From Ramlibacter lithotrophicus (GTDB taxonomy: Bacteria; Pseudomonadota; Gammaproteobacteria; Burkholderiales; Burkholderiaceae_C): a stretch of DNA of 64,000 bases. Below the pieces are notes generated by a model. That model was not told where the DNA came from and ran no database searches. It saw only the letters and a program-made list of their open reading frames with translations. Where the stretch lies: contig NZ_VTOX01000004.1 in the NCBI RefSeq assembly GCF_012184415.1, positions 310,001 through 374,000 on the forward strand, read 5' to 3'. The position numbers and the translations under genes were made by a program. The stretch's first letter is position 1. Each line of letters starts with the position of its first letter. Shown here piece after piece: positions 24,717-32,592 of the stretch.

Positions 24717-25681
24717 ACCGGCTGCTGCGCCGGCTGGCCTCGAATCGGCTGATGATCGCGGGCTTCGCGCTGCTCGGCGCCGCCGTTCTGTTCTCGTATG
24801 CCCGGCCGGAGATGCCGGCGGCCCTCGTGGTGTTGCCGCTCGCCCTGCTGGCGAGCAACCTGGCGGCGGCGATCACGGTCCGGCCGGCGCTGCGCTGCGG
24901 CGGGCTGGGCCTGTTCCACGCCTGCCTGCTCGGGCTGCTGCTGCTCGCCGGGTGGGGTCGTCTCACGCACCTGGACGGGCGGGTGGAAGTGACCGAAGGA
25001 ACGGCGCTCGACCCGCAACAGGTGGAGGTGACGGCGCAAGGGCCATGGCACGGCGCGGGCTGGCAGCGGCTGGCCTTCAGGCAGGGCGCCTGGGAAGTCG
25101 ATTACGCGCCGGGCGTGCGCCGCGCGCACACCCGCAGCCAGGTGTGGCTTCCCGGGGCGGCAGCGCCGCACGTCGTCGGCGACGACACGCCGCTGGTGCT
25201 GGACGGCTATCGCCTGTACACGACGCACAACAAGGGCTTCGCCCCGCTGCTGCGCTGGCAGCCGGATGGAGGGGAGCCGGTGCTCGGTGCAGTGCACCTG
25301 CCGTCCTATCCGCTGTTCGACTACCAGCAGGAGAGCCGCTGGAACGCGCCGGACGGCCGCGCGCTGCGCTTGTGGCTGCGGCTGGAGCGCGCGTTGCCCG
25401 AGGAAGTCGCCTGGACCCTGCGCGCGCACGACGTTCCCGCCGTCCTGGTGGTCGAGTCGGCCGGGCAGCGCCACGAGTTGCGTCCCGGGGCCTCGCTCGC
25501 GCTGCCGGGCGCGACCCTGCGCTATGAAGGCCTCACCAGCTGGATGGGCTACAAGATCTTCTACGACCCGACGCTGTGGCCGATGCTCGCGGTATCGCTC
25601 GCCGGCATGGCGGGGCTCGCATGGCACCTGTGGGGCCGGACCGTGCGGCTGCTGCCGGTGCAGCGGGAGGTGACGCCATGA
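24713..25681 (+). CDS. ResB-like cytochrome c synthase component (System II)
   Basis: The 322-residue product resembles ResB/Ccs1, which with CcsA forms the System II heme lyase that delivers heme to apocytochromes outside the inner membrane. Hydrophobic segments occur at about 15-30, 36-55, 65-80 and near the C-terminus (PMLAVSLAGMAGLAWHLW). A periplasmic domain carries VLDGYRLYTTHNKGFAPLLRW, the typical ResB segment with potential heme-ligand His. It is shorter than classic ResB (450 or more) and lies directly before the CcsA gene with a four-base overlap. Position after the 11-heme gene indicates a dedicated maturation set. Confidence 0.82.
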   Translation: MNRLLRRLASNRLMIAGFALLGAAVLFSYARPEMPAALVVLPLALLASNLAAAITVRPALRCGGLGLFHACLLGLLLLAGWGRLTHLDGRVEVTEGTALDPQQVEVTAQGPWHGAGWQRLAFRQGAWEVDYAPGVRRAHTRSQVWLPGAAAPHVVGDDTPLVLDGYRLYTTHNKGFAPLLRWQPDGGEPVLGAVHLPSYPLFDYQQESRWNAPDGRALRLWLRLERALPEEVAWTLRAHDVPAVLVVESAGQRHELRPGASLALPGATLRYEGLTSWMGYKIFYDPTLWPMLAVSLAGMAGLAWHLWGRTVRLLPVQREVTP

Positions 25682-26517
25682 TCCCGGCGCGACCGGTCGA
25701 CTCGTGGTGGCTCTGTGCCGGCGCGGCGCTGGTGGCGCTGGCGGCGCTGCTCGCCTGGGTGCGAGTGGCGGCGCCGGCCGGGCCGCCGCGCCCGGCGCGC
25801 CGGGCCCCCGTGATCGCGCTCCTGGACATCGGAATCGCGGTGCTCGTGATCGGCATCGCGATGCGCTGGGCGCGGATCGGGCATGGCCCGTTCCTCAGCA
25901 TGTTCGAGGTGCTGGCCAGCAGCCTGGTGAGCCTCGGCCTCGGCTGGCGCATCGCCGCCTCGCGCTGGCCGGTGCTCGCCGACGCGGCGCCGATGGCGCT
26001 GTCGCTGCTCGGGGTGATGGCCGGCTGGATGCTGACGGTGAGCACGGCGGATACCCACCTGCCGCCCACGTACCAGATGTCGGTGATGTGGTTCCACATC
26101 CTCCTGGGCAAGGTCTTTCTCGCTTGCGCGCTGGTCGCCGCGGGGCTGGCCGGCGTGGTGCTCGCACGCACGCGCGAGCGGGGACGCCGCTGGTTCGCGA
26201 GGATGCCGGGGGACGCCGTCCTCGACGCGATCGCCTGGCGCTTCATGCTGGCCGCGCTGGTCTTCGAGAGCCTGATGCTGATCGCCGGCGCCGTCTGGGC
26301 GCAGGACGCCTGGGGCCGGTACTGGGCCTGGGATCCGCTGGAAACCTGGGCCTTCATCACCTGGCTGGCGCTGGTGGCGGCGGTGCACGCGCGCGTCACG
26401 TGGCGGGTGGCGCCGCGCCAGGGCGCGCTGATGATCGTCGGCGTGTTCGCGGTCGCCTTCCTCACCTTCTTCGGCGTGCCCTTCGTCACCCTGGCGCCAC
26501 ACAAGGGGGCCGTATGA
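25678..26517 (+). CDS. CcsA/CcsB-type cytochrome c biogenesis protein
   Basis: The 279-residue integral membrane protein has about eight hydrophobic segments and the hallmark Trp-rich heme-handling motif WGRYWAWDPLETWAFITWL near residue 215. Conserved His occur in MWFHILLGK and in VTLAPH near the C-terminus. Together with ResB it forms the System II synthase. Start ATG 25678 overlaps the ResB stop (ATGA). The following 130 bases are GC-rich without a gene. Confidence 0.9.
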   Translation: MIPARPVDSWWLCAGAALVALAALLAWVRVAAPAGPPRPARRAPVIALLDIGIAVLVIGIAMRWARIGHGPFLSMFEVLASSLVSLGLGWRIAASRWPVLADAAPMALSLLGVMAGWMLTVSTADTHLPPTYQMSVMWFHILLGKVFLACALVAAGLAGVVLARTRERGRRWFARMPGDAVLDAIAWRFMLAALVFESLMLIAGAVWAQDAWGRYWAWDPLETWAFITWLALVAAVHARVTWRVAPRQGALMIVGVFAVAFLTFFGVPFVTLAPHKGAV

Positions 26518-26650
26518 AGCGAGGGCGAGGGGCCCCGTGCACGGGGATCGACCCGCGGAATGCGGCCGCCCTCCGGGGACGGGGGCTGCGCGTGCCAGGG
26601 GCGGTGCCCCCGGGGGCGGTGTGAGCAGCGTGGCACGGCGGGAGCGATCC

Positions 26651-27238
26651 ATGGCGGCGGGCGGGGCCCTCGGGCAATTCTGGCGGCACAACCCCGGGGT
26701 CGCGTGGGCCAGCTTGATCCTGCTGTTCGCACTCGCGGGCGCATCCGCGTGGGCGGTGCTGGCGCCGCGGCCCGTGTCGCGCCTGGAACACCAGCGTGCC
26801 ATGACCGACGCCGAGCTGCGCCAGCGTTTCGAACAGGCCGTCGTGATGCTTCACGCGAAGCAGTACGACCATGCGATCACCGCCTTGCACCGGGTGCTGG
26901 AACTGGCCCCCGCCATGCCCGAGGCCCACGTGAACATGGGCTACGCGTTGCTGGGGCTGAAGCAGGCGGACGCTGCCCGCAGCTTCTTCCAGTCGGCCAT
27001 CGAATTGCGGCCGCAGCAGGCGAACGCCTATTACGGCCTGGCGCTGGCCGAGGAACTGCGCCAGGACTGGGAACTGGCGCTGGGCGCCATGCGCAGCTAC
27101 CTGCACCTGAGCGGCGCCGACGAACCGCACCGGGCGAAGGCGCGCGCGGCGCTGTGGGAATGGGAGCAGAAGCTGGGGCGGCTGCCGCCGGCGCCGTCCG
27201 GTGCGCAGCAGCCGGCTCGCCAGCAGCCGGGACGCTAG
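26651..27238 (+). CDS. Membrane-anchored TPR protein, likely apocytochrome chaperone
   Basis: I chose ATG 26651 (GGGAG six bases upstream); a GTG at 26621 is an alternative. The 195-residue product has one N-terminal membrane segment (VAWASLILLFALAGASAWAV) and a periplasmic TPR domain of about three repeats (QYDHAITALHRVLELAPAMPEAHVNMG, then ANAYYGLALAEELRQDWELAL in part). CcmI/CycH and NrfG proteins of this design hold apocytochromes for heme attachment. Placement between CcsA and CcmC supports that role. The C-terminal tail is Pro/Gln-rich. Confidence 0.78.
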   Translation: MAAGGALGQFWRHNPGVAWASLILLFALAGASAWAVLAPRPVSRLEHQRAMTDAELRQRFEQAVVMLHAKQYDHAITALHRVLELAPAMPEAHVNMGYALLGLKQADAARSFFQSAIELRPQQANAYYGLALAEELRQDWELALGAMRSYLHLSGADEPHRAKARAALWEWEQKLGRLPPAPSGAQQPARQQPGR

Positions 27239-27252
27239 GGGCGGCGCCTGGC

Positions 27253-27278
27253 TGCGCTTCCCGAATCCGGGAAGCGCA
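27253..27278. terminator. Palindrome after TPR gene: terminator or binding site
   Basis: An 11-base perfect stem (arm TGCGCTTCCCG, four-base loop AATC) is followed by GGCGGGTTTTC, a weak T-tract. It may end the upstream transcript. It also lies about 80 bases before the promoter at 27358, where an activator dyad would be expected. Confidence 0.45.
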
Positions 27279-27357
27279 AGGCGGGTTTTCTGCCGCCGGG
27301 AAGCCGGCCGCACATCCAAAAGACCGCGTTTCGGGTCTTGCGGCGGTTCGCTGACGC

Positions 27358-27373
27358 TGGCACGTTCCGTGCG
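27358..27373 (+). promoter_or_regulatory. Candidate sigma-54 promoter for ccmC-like gene
   Basis: TGGCACGTTCCGTGCG has a perfect -24 half (TGGCACG) and a near match in the -12 half with correct spacing. It ends 13 bases before the ATG at 27386, so the transcript would be almost leaderless, which lowers confidence. Confidence 0.55.
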
Positions 27374-27385
27374 AAGGTCTCGCCC

Positions 27386-28129
27386 ATGCGCTTTCCCGTA
27401 CCGCCCCCTGTCCGGATTGCCATCGACCGGCTCGGCTCACCCGGCGCGTTCTACCGGCTGGCCGGGCGTCTGGTGCCGTGGTGCGCCGGGGCCGCACTGG
27501 CGCTGACGCTGCTGGCCCTGGCCCTGCTGGTGGCGCCGGAGGGCTCCGCGCGGGGCGAGGCCTCGCGCATCCTCTTCGTCCACGTGCCGGCGGCCTGGAC
27601 GTCCCTGCTGCTCTATTTCGCCATGGCGGCATGCGCCGGGCTCGCCCTCGCCTCCGGCCAGCGCCTGGCGGCGCTGCTGATGACCGCGCTGGCGCCGACC
27701 GGGATCCTCTTCACCTGCCTGGCGCTGTGGACCGGTTGGCTGCTGGGCAAGCCGTCGTGGCACGGGAGCTGGGCCTGGGATGCGCAACTCGCCTGCGAAA
27801 TGATCCTCTTCGCGCTGTACGCGGCGGTCCTGGCCCTGCGCCTGGCGATCGACGACCCGGCCCGCGCCGACCGGGCCTGCGCGGTGCTGGTGCTGGTGGG
27901 GGCGCTCAACGTGCCTTTCGTCTACTACACGCTCAGCTGGTGGCAGGGGCTGCACGACCGCGCCGCCAGCGCCGCACCTGCCATGGCCGCCACCATGCTG
28001 GGCGGGATGCTGCTCCTGACCCTCGCCTTCTGCATGTATGCGAAGGCGGTGGCGCTCGCCCGCGTGCGCTTCCTCATGCTCGAGCGAGCGGCGTTGCGCC
28101 GCTGGCTCGGCCGCGAAGGCGCGGCATGA
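27386..28129 (+). CDS. ccmC: Heme exporter protein CcmC
   Basis: The 247-residue product has six hydrophobic segments and the CcmC signatures: ILFVHVPAAWTSLLLY near residue 70 with the first heme-ligand His, the Trp-rich loop KPSWHGSWAWDAQLACEMIL near residue 130, and SWWQGLHDRAAS with the second His near residue 190. CcmC belongs to cytochrome maturation System I, where it loads heme onto CcmE. No CcmA, B, D, E, F or H is encoded here, and its neighbours are System II proteins, so it may have been recruited as a heme-delivery protein. The ATG at 27386 keeps the conserved FYRLAGRLVPW start region. Confidence 0.88.
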   Translation: MRFPVPPPVRIAIDRLGSPGAFYRLAGRLVPWCAGAALALTLLALALLVAPEGSARGEASRILFVHVPAAWTSLLLYFAMAACAGLALASGQRLAALLMTALAPTGILFTCLALWTGWLLGKPSWHGSWAWDAQLACEMILFALYAAVLALRLAIDDPARADRACAVLVLVGALNVPFVYYTLSWWQGLHDRAASAAPAMAATMLGGMLLLTLAFCMYAKAVALARVRFLMLERAALRRWLGREGAA

Positions 28130-28160
28130 ACGGCGGCGCGACCGGCCGGGAGCGACCCGC

Positions 28161-28664
28161 GTGAGGCGGCGCGAAGCGATCGCCCTCCTGGCTGCCGCCG
28201 GCGGCCTGGCGGCCTGCGGCGACCAGCGCCCGAGGCCCGGCGCCCGCTGGCCGGCGCTCGCCGTGCGCGACCTCGGCGGCCGTTCCGCCACCCTGCCGGC
28301 CGCCAGTGGCGGGGCACGCCTGATCAATCTCTGGGCCTTGTGGTGTCCGCCCTGCCGCCGCGAGTTGCCCGGCCTCGACCGCCTCGCCGCCGCGCTGGCG
28401 CCGCGCGGAATCGAGGTGTCCACCATTGCCGTGGCCGACGACGCCTTCGCGATCCGCGAATACCTCACCCAGCAGGGCCTGGGCCTGCGCAGTGTCGTCA
28501 TTGCGCCGGGCGCGCCCGGCCTGGAGCCGCTGCGGATCGAATCGCTCCCGCAGTCGTTCGTCGTCGCCGCCGACGGTGCCGTGCTGGCGCGCTGGATCGG
28601 CGAGCGCGACTGGGACGCGCCGGCGGTGCGGCGTGAATTCGATCGTGTCCTCCAACAGGCGTAA
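28161..28664 (+). CDS. ResA/TlpA-like thiol-disulfide lipoprotein
   Basis: The 167-residue product starts at GTG 28161 and has a short lipoprotein signal (LLAAAGGLAAC). The thioredoxin fold carries the redox motif WALWCPPCRREL and the cis-Pro loop ESLPQSFVV. Such proteins keep the cysteines of apocytochrome CXXCH motifs reduced before heme attachment. It completes the maturation block ResB, CcsA, TPR, CcmC. Three bases separate its stop from the kinase ATG, so kinase and maturation genes are probably cotranscribed. Confidence 0.88.
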   Translation: MRRREAIALLAAAGGLAACGDQRPRPGARWPALAVRDLGGRSATLPAASGGARLINLWALWCPPCRRELPGLDRLAAALAPRGIEVSTIAVADDAFAIREYLTQQGLGLRSVVIAPGAPGLEPLRIESLPQSFVVAADGAVLARWIGERDWDAPAVRREFDRVLQQA

Positions 28665-28667
28665 CCG

Positions 28668-30002
28668 ATGAGCACAACCGCGCAGCAACTCGACTCCCTG
28701 GTGGCGCCGGTGCCCGCCGCCGCCAGGGCCAGGCCCGCACCCCGGCGCCTGCCGCTGCGGGCCACCGGTTTGCTGGCCATCCTTGGCGTGATGGTGCTGG
28801 CCATGCTCCTGGTCGCCGCGGCGCTGGTGTTCCGGGGGGCGGTGCGGGGCCACCTCGATGCCGTCGAGCAGGCGGACGCACGCTGGGCCACGGCGCTGCA
28901 GTTGCGGGCGCAGGAGACGGCCGCGGCGGGCGACGGCGCGCGCCTGCGCGACGCCGACCAGGAACTGCGGCGCATCGGCGGCGACCGCGCGGCGCACCTG
29001 GAGGCGTCGCGGCAGCTGATCGACGGCGGCACGGTCGTGATGGCGTGCATCGCCTGGCTGGGCATCACCTGCATCGGCGCCCTCGCGCTGCTGTTCTTTT
29101 CGCGGCTGGCGACCGACATCGGGGCGGTGCGGGCCCGTGCCCTCGCGATCCTGACGGGCGACCGCGGCCGCGGCCGCGCCCTGGAGCGCAACGACGAACT
29201 GAGCGACCTCGCCCGGGCGCTCGACGAACTGGCGGAGGCCCTGGACCGCCGGGAGCGCGACCTGGACATCCAGCGCCGCCAGGTCATGCACCAGGAAAAA
29301 CTCGCCGCCGTCGGTTCCATGGCCGCGGGCGTGCTGCGCGAGATCGGGAACCCGATCGCCGCGATCGACGGCCTCGCGCGCGCGCTGGCCGAGGCGCAGC
29401 GCGGCGGTGAAGCCGTGGCGCCGGGCGCCGCCTGGTTCGACCCCGCGCAGATCCTGCACGAGACCTCCCGGCTGGCGGCCATCACGCACGAGATTTCGGA
29501 GCTGGCGGCGGCGCCGGCCGCGCAATGGCAGCTCGCCAGCCTGAACGAGGTGGTCGCCAAGTCACTCGCGCTGCTGCGCTACGAACCGCGCCTGGAAGGC
29601 GTGGCGGTCGTGCCGGCGCTCGATCCGCAGCTGCCGGCCGTCATGGGCATCGCCGACCGGCTGGTGCAGGTGGTGATGAATCTCGTGGTCAATGCGGCCG
29701 ACGCCGTGGCGGCGTTGCCGCCGCGCACCGGCCGGATCGAGGTGGCGACGCACCGGGTCGACGGCGGGATGGCGTTGTGCATCAGCGACAACGGCAGCGG
29801 GATGAGCGAGGCGGTGCGCGAACGCGCGTTCGAACCGCTGTTCACCACCAAGGCGGCGGGCTGCGGCACGGGGCTGGGGCTGCCCCTGTGCCGCTCCGTG
29901 GTGCACGAACACGGCGGCCGGATCGACCTGGACTCCGCCCCCGGCCAGGGCACCCGCGTGCGGGTGTGGCTGCCCGCCGGCGCAGGCCCGGCCGTACAAT
30001 AA
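28668..30002 (+). CDS. Membrane sensor kinase with Arg in place of the phosphoacceptor His
   Basis: The 444-residue product has two membrane segments (about 35-55 and 123-144) bracketing a short periplasmic helical domain, a HAMP-like linker (about 146-195), a dimerisation helix (about 205-280) and a HATPase domain (300-440). The ATPase boxes look intact: NLVVNAADAV (N box), SDNGSGM (G1), FEPLFTTK (F) and GCGTGLGLPL (G2). The expected H-box of this NtrB-like group (AAGVAHEINNP) reads AAGVLREIGNP here, so residue 224 is Arg (codon CGC at 29337). HEIS appears in the second helix at about residue 270. It may act as a phosphatase, use another His, or work with a partner kinase. It precedes its likely partner, the sigma-54 regulator. 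Confidence 0.88.
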   Translation: MSTTAQQLDSLVAPVPAAARARPAPRRLPLRATGLLAILGVMVLAMLLVAAALVFRGAVRGHLDAVEQADARWATALQLRAQETAAAGDGARLRDADQELRRIGGDRAAHLEASRQLIDGGTVVMACIAWLGITCIGALALLFFSRLATDIGAVRARALAILTGDRGRGRALERNDELSDLARALDELAEALDRRERDLDIQRRQVMHQEKLAAVGSMAAGVLREIGNPIAAIDGLARALAEAQRGGEAVAPGAAWFDPAQILHETSRLAAITHEISELAAAPAAQWQLASLNEVVAKSLALLRYEPRLEGVAVVPALDPQLPAVMGIADRLVQVVMNLVVNAADAVAALPPRTGRIEVATHRVDGGMALCISDNGSGMSEAVRERAFEPLFTTKAAGCGTGLGLPLCRSVVHEHGGRIDLDSAPGQGTRVRVWLPAGAGPAVQ

Positions 30003-30274
30003 CCAGCGTCGCAGCAAGCGGCGCGAAGCGCCCGCTTCCTGTCCTGGCGGTGCGGTTCCCGGCCGGTTTCCACTCCCCTGGTGCCTTGGTCCCCTGCCTG
30101 GCGCAGGGCATTGCCGGGAAACGTCCCCAGGTCGTGCTTCGGTCACGCTGCGGCAGCCCGGCCCGGGGGCGTCCCGGGTGTGGATCGAGGAGTCGGCCAG
30201 CACCATGGCAGTTGAATGATGCGCTACCGCCGATTCGAATCCCGCCGGGCGCGAGCCCGGAGCCGGCCCGCCCG

Positions 30275-31684
30275 ATGAGCTCAAGCAGCCTGCAGATCCT
30301 GGTCGTCGACGACGAGCCCGCCATCCGGCAGATCCTGGCGGCGAGCCTGGCCCGGGCCGGCCACCCGGTCGAGGTGGCGGCCAGCGGCCGCGAGGCGCTG
30401 ATGCGGCTGGCCAAGGGCGACGTCGAGGTCGCGTTGTGCGACATCAACATGCCCGACCTGACCGGCATCGAGGTGGTGCGCGAGGCGCGCGCCAACGGCG
30501 TCGACACGACCTTCATCATGATGACGGCGTTCTCGTCGGTCGACACGGCCATCGAGGCGATGAAGGCCGGCGCGATCGACTACATGATCAAGCCGCTGCG
30601 CTCGGAAGAGCTGGTGCAGCGGCTCAAGCAGGTGGCCGACCTGCGGGGCCTGAAGGGCGAGAACGAGGCGCTGCGCAAGCTGGTGGGCGGGAGACGGCAG
30701 GACCATTGCCCGGCCGTGTCGCAGGCCATGAAGACGCTCGACCGGCTGGTCGCGAAGGTGGCGCCCACCGACAGCACGGTGCTCATCACCGGCGAAAGCG
30801 GCACCGGCAAGGGCGTGACGGCGCGCGCCATCCATCAGGCGAGCCAGCGCGCCAACGAGCCGTTCATTCCCGTCAATTGCGGCGCCATTCCGGAGAACCT
30901 GCTGGAGAGCGAGTTCTTCGGCCACACCAAGGGCGCGTTCACCGGCGCCGACCGGGCCCGCAAGGGCCTGTTCCTGGAGGCCGACCGGGGCACGATCTTT
31001 CTCGACGAGATCGGCGAGCTTCCGCTGGAGTTGCAGGTCAAGTTGCTGCACGTGCTGGAGGCGCGCGAGATCCGCCCGCTGGGCAGCGAGCAGGTGCGCA
31101 AGATCAACGTCCGCATCGTGGCCGCCACCAACCGCGACCTGCGCGAGATGGTCGGCGCCGGGCGGTTCCGCGAGGACCTGTTCTTCCGGCTGAGCGGCTT
31201 CCACGTGACGGTGCCGCCGCTGCGCGAGCGCCGCGAGGATATCCCGGCGCTGATCCGCTACCTGCTGGCGCGCGGCTCGGAGCGGTTCGGCGTCGCCGGC
31301 ACGCTGGCGATCGAGCCGGATGCCGAGGAGATCCTGATCGCGTACGACTGGCCCGGCAACGTGCGCGAGCTGGAAAACGTGCTGCAGCGCGCCACGATCC
31401 TGGCCGAGGACGGCCGGATCACGGTGGCGGACCTGCCGCCGCACATCACCCCGGCCACGCCGGCCGGGGCCTCTCCCGAGGCGCCTCGGCCGGGCACGGG
31501 CACGCTGCGCGAACAGGTGCGCGACTACGAGCACGGCCTGATCCTGCGTGCCATCGAGGATTGCGGCGGCGACCGGCGCGCCGCGGCGCAGCGCCTGGGC
31601 ATCGGCCTGTCCAGCCTCTATCGCAAGCTCGAGGAGCAGGAGCAGGCCCGTGCCGCGGCCGGCTCGGGCGCCGCGCCCGCCTGA
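30275..31684 (+). CDS. NtrC-family sigma-54-dependent response regulator
   Basis: The 469-residue product has a receiver domain (1-120) with acidic pair VVDDE, phosphoacceptor Asp56 in [10 protein letters not shown], Thr84 and Lys107. The AAA+ domain (about 145-380) has Walker A GESGTGKG, the sigma-54 contact loop GAFTGA at 220-225, Walker [11 protein letters not shown] and the second-region [10 protein letters not shown] Fis-type helix-turn-helix closes the protein ([21 protein letters not shown]). It should activate promoters read by RpoN. Six candidate sigma-54 promoters in this window, all next to cytochrome-related genes, are obvious targets. The start is ATG 30275; 272 bases without a clear gene separate it from the kinase. 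Confidence 0.95.
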   Translation: MSSSSLQILVVDDEPAIRQILAASLARAGHPVEVAASGREALMRLAKGDVEVALCDINMPDLTGIEVVREARANGVDTTFIMMTAFSSVDTAIEAMKAGAIDYMIKPLRSEELVQRLKQVADLRGLKGENEALRKLVGGRRQDHCPAVSQAMKTLDRLVAKVAPTDSTVLITGESGTGKGVTARAIHQASQRANEPFIPVNCGAIPENLLESEFFGHTKGAFTGADRARKGLFLEADRGTIFLDEIGELPLELQVKLLHVLEAREIRPLGSEQVRKINVRIVAATNRDLREMVGAGRFREDLFFRLSGFHVTVPPLRERREDIPALIRYLLARGSERFGVAGTLAIEPDAEEILIAYDWPGNVRELENVLQRATILAEDGRITVADLPPHITPATPAGASPEAPRPGTGTLREQVRDYEHGLILRAIEDCGGDRRAAAQRLGIGLSSLYRKLEEQEQARAAAGSGAAPA

Positions 31685-31720
31685 CGAAAATCAAGTGACC
31701 GCGGCCGCAGAAGGTGCGGC

Positions 31721-31736
31721 TGGTCTGCTTCTTGCA
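31721..31736 (+). promoter_or_regulatory. Weak candidate sigma-54 promoter for Sel1/cytochrome module
   Basis: TGGTCTGCTTCTTGCA has a perfect -12 half and correct spacing but a poor -24 half. It ends 12 bases before the ATG at 31748, so either the mRNA is nearly leaderless or translation begins further in (GTG 31772 is possible). Confidence 0.4.
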
Positions 31737-31747
31737 CCTTGCGGGGC

Positions 31748-32260
31748 ATGAAGCTCACCCACACCCAGATCGTGGCCCGCGGCGTGCTGGCGCTCGCGGC
31801 GCTCTGCGCGGCCGGGGCCGGGGCGGGTCCGGTCGAGGACACTGCGCAGGCCGAGACGCTCATCCGCGGTGGCGATTTCGTCAGCGCCATGAACCTGTTG
31901 CGCAAGGCGGCGGAACAGAACCACGCGCCCGCCCAGGCGCGGCTGGCGGACCTGCTGGTGGTCGCCGAGTTCAACAGCGAGGCCCTGGCGCTGTACCAGA
32001 AGGCGGCGGCGCAGGGCGAACCCGCCGGCGAATTGGGACTGGGCCGCATGTACGCCGACGCCCTCGGCGTGCCGCGTGACCAGGAGAAGGCGCTGGAGCT
32101 GTACCGCAAGGCCGAAGCCAGGAACTACGCGCCGGCCGTGGACGCGCTGGCGCGCGCCTACCGCGCCGGGAATCTCGGGCTGCCGAAGGATCTCGACAAG
32201 GCCCGCGAACTCGATGCTCGCGCCCGGGCGCTGTTCGAGGCCGGGAAGGCGTCGAAATGA
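31748..32260 (+). CDS. Exported Sel1/TPR-repeat protein
   Basis: The 170-residue product has a signal peptide (GVLALAALCAAGAGAGP) and about three Sel1-like repeats, for example EALALYQKAAAQGEPAGELGLGRMY in part and KALELYRKAEARNYAPAVDALARAY in part. Sel1 repeats mediate protein contacts, often in the envelope. The stop overlaps the next cytochrome start by four bases. It leads a four-gene unit (Sel1, monoheme cytochrome, two propellers) that follows the sigma-54 regulator. Start at ATG 31748; a GTG at 31772 also leaves a usable signal peptide. Confidence 0.8.
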   Translation: MKLTHTQIVARGVLALAALCAAGAGAGPVEDTAQAETLIRGGDFVSAMNLLRKAAEQNHAPAQARLADLLVVAEFNSEALALYQKAAAQGEPAGELGLGRMYADALGVPRDQEKALELYRKAEARNYAPAVDALARAYRAGNLGLPKDLDKARELDARARALFEAGKASK

Positions 32261-32592
32261 TCCTGAATCTGGCGAGGCGCCCTGGCGCTTTCTCACGATC
32301 GGGAACGATCCTGGGGGCGGCGCTCGCACTGGTCGCCGGCGCTGCCGCGGCGGCCGACGTCCAGAGGGGCGGCGCGCTCTATTCCACCCATTGCTCCGTG
32401 TGCCACGGCAGCAACGGGACGCCGGTCATTCCCGGAGCACCCAACTTTCGCCGCATGGAAGGCCTGATGCGGCCCGACATGCAATTGATGACTGCGATTC
32501 GCAGCGGCAAGGGCGCCATGCCCGGTTATTTCGGCGTGTTGCGCGACCGGGAGATCCTCGATGTCGTTGCCTACCTGAGGACCCTGAGTTGA
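32257..32592 (+). CDS. Small monoheme class I cytochrome c
   Basis: The 111-residue product has a signal peptide (ending AAAAADV) and a single heme site CSVCH followed by a short class I domain with GAMPGYFG supplying the axial Met and DVVAYLRTLS forming the last helix. It is a periplasmic electron carrier. Its start overlaps the Sel1 gene and its stop overlaps the next start by one base, so the module is tightly coupled. The NFRRME segment resembles cytochromes paired with quinoprotein or photosystem donors, but this is not decisive. Confidence 0.9.
   Translation: MILNLARRPGAFSRSGTILGAALALVAGAAAAADVQRGGALYSTHCSVCHGSNGTPVIPGAPNFRRMEGLMRPDMQLMTAIRSGKGAMPGYFGVLRDREILDVVAYLRTLS

Noticed and set aside
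30200-30225. TGGCAG...GATGC before the response regulator as a sigma-54 promoter
   Set aside because: The GG-to-GC offset is 14 rather than 12 bases, which sigma-54 does not tolerate.
30228-30262. TTCGAATC stretch resembling a tRNA T-loop
   Set aside because: The flanking bases cannot form the five-base T-stem and no acceptor, D or anticodon arms are present.
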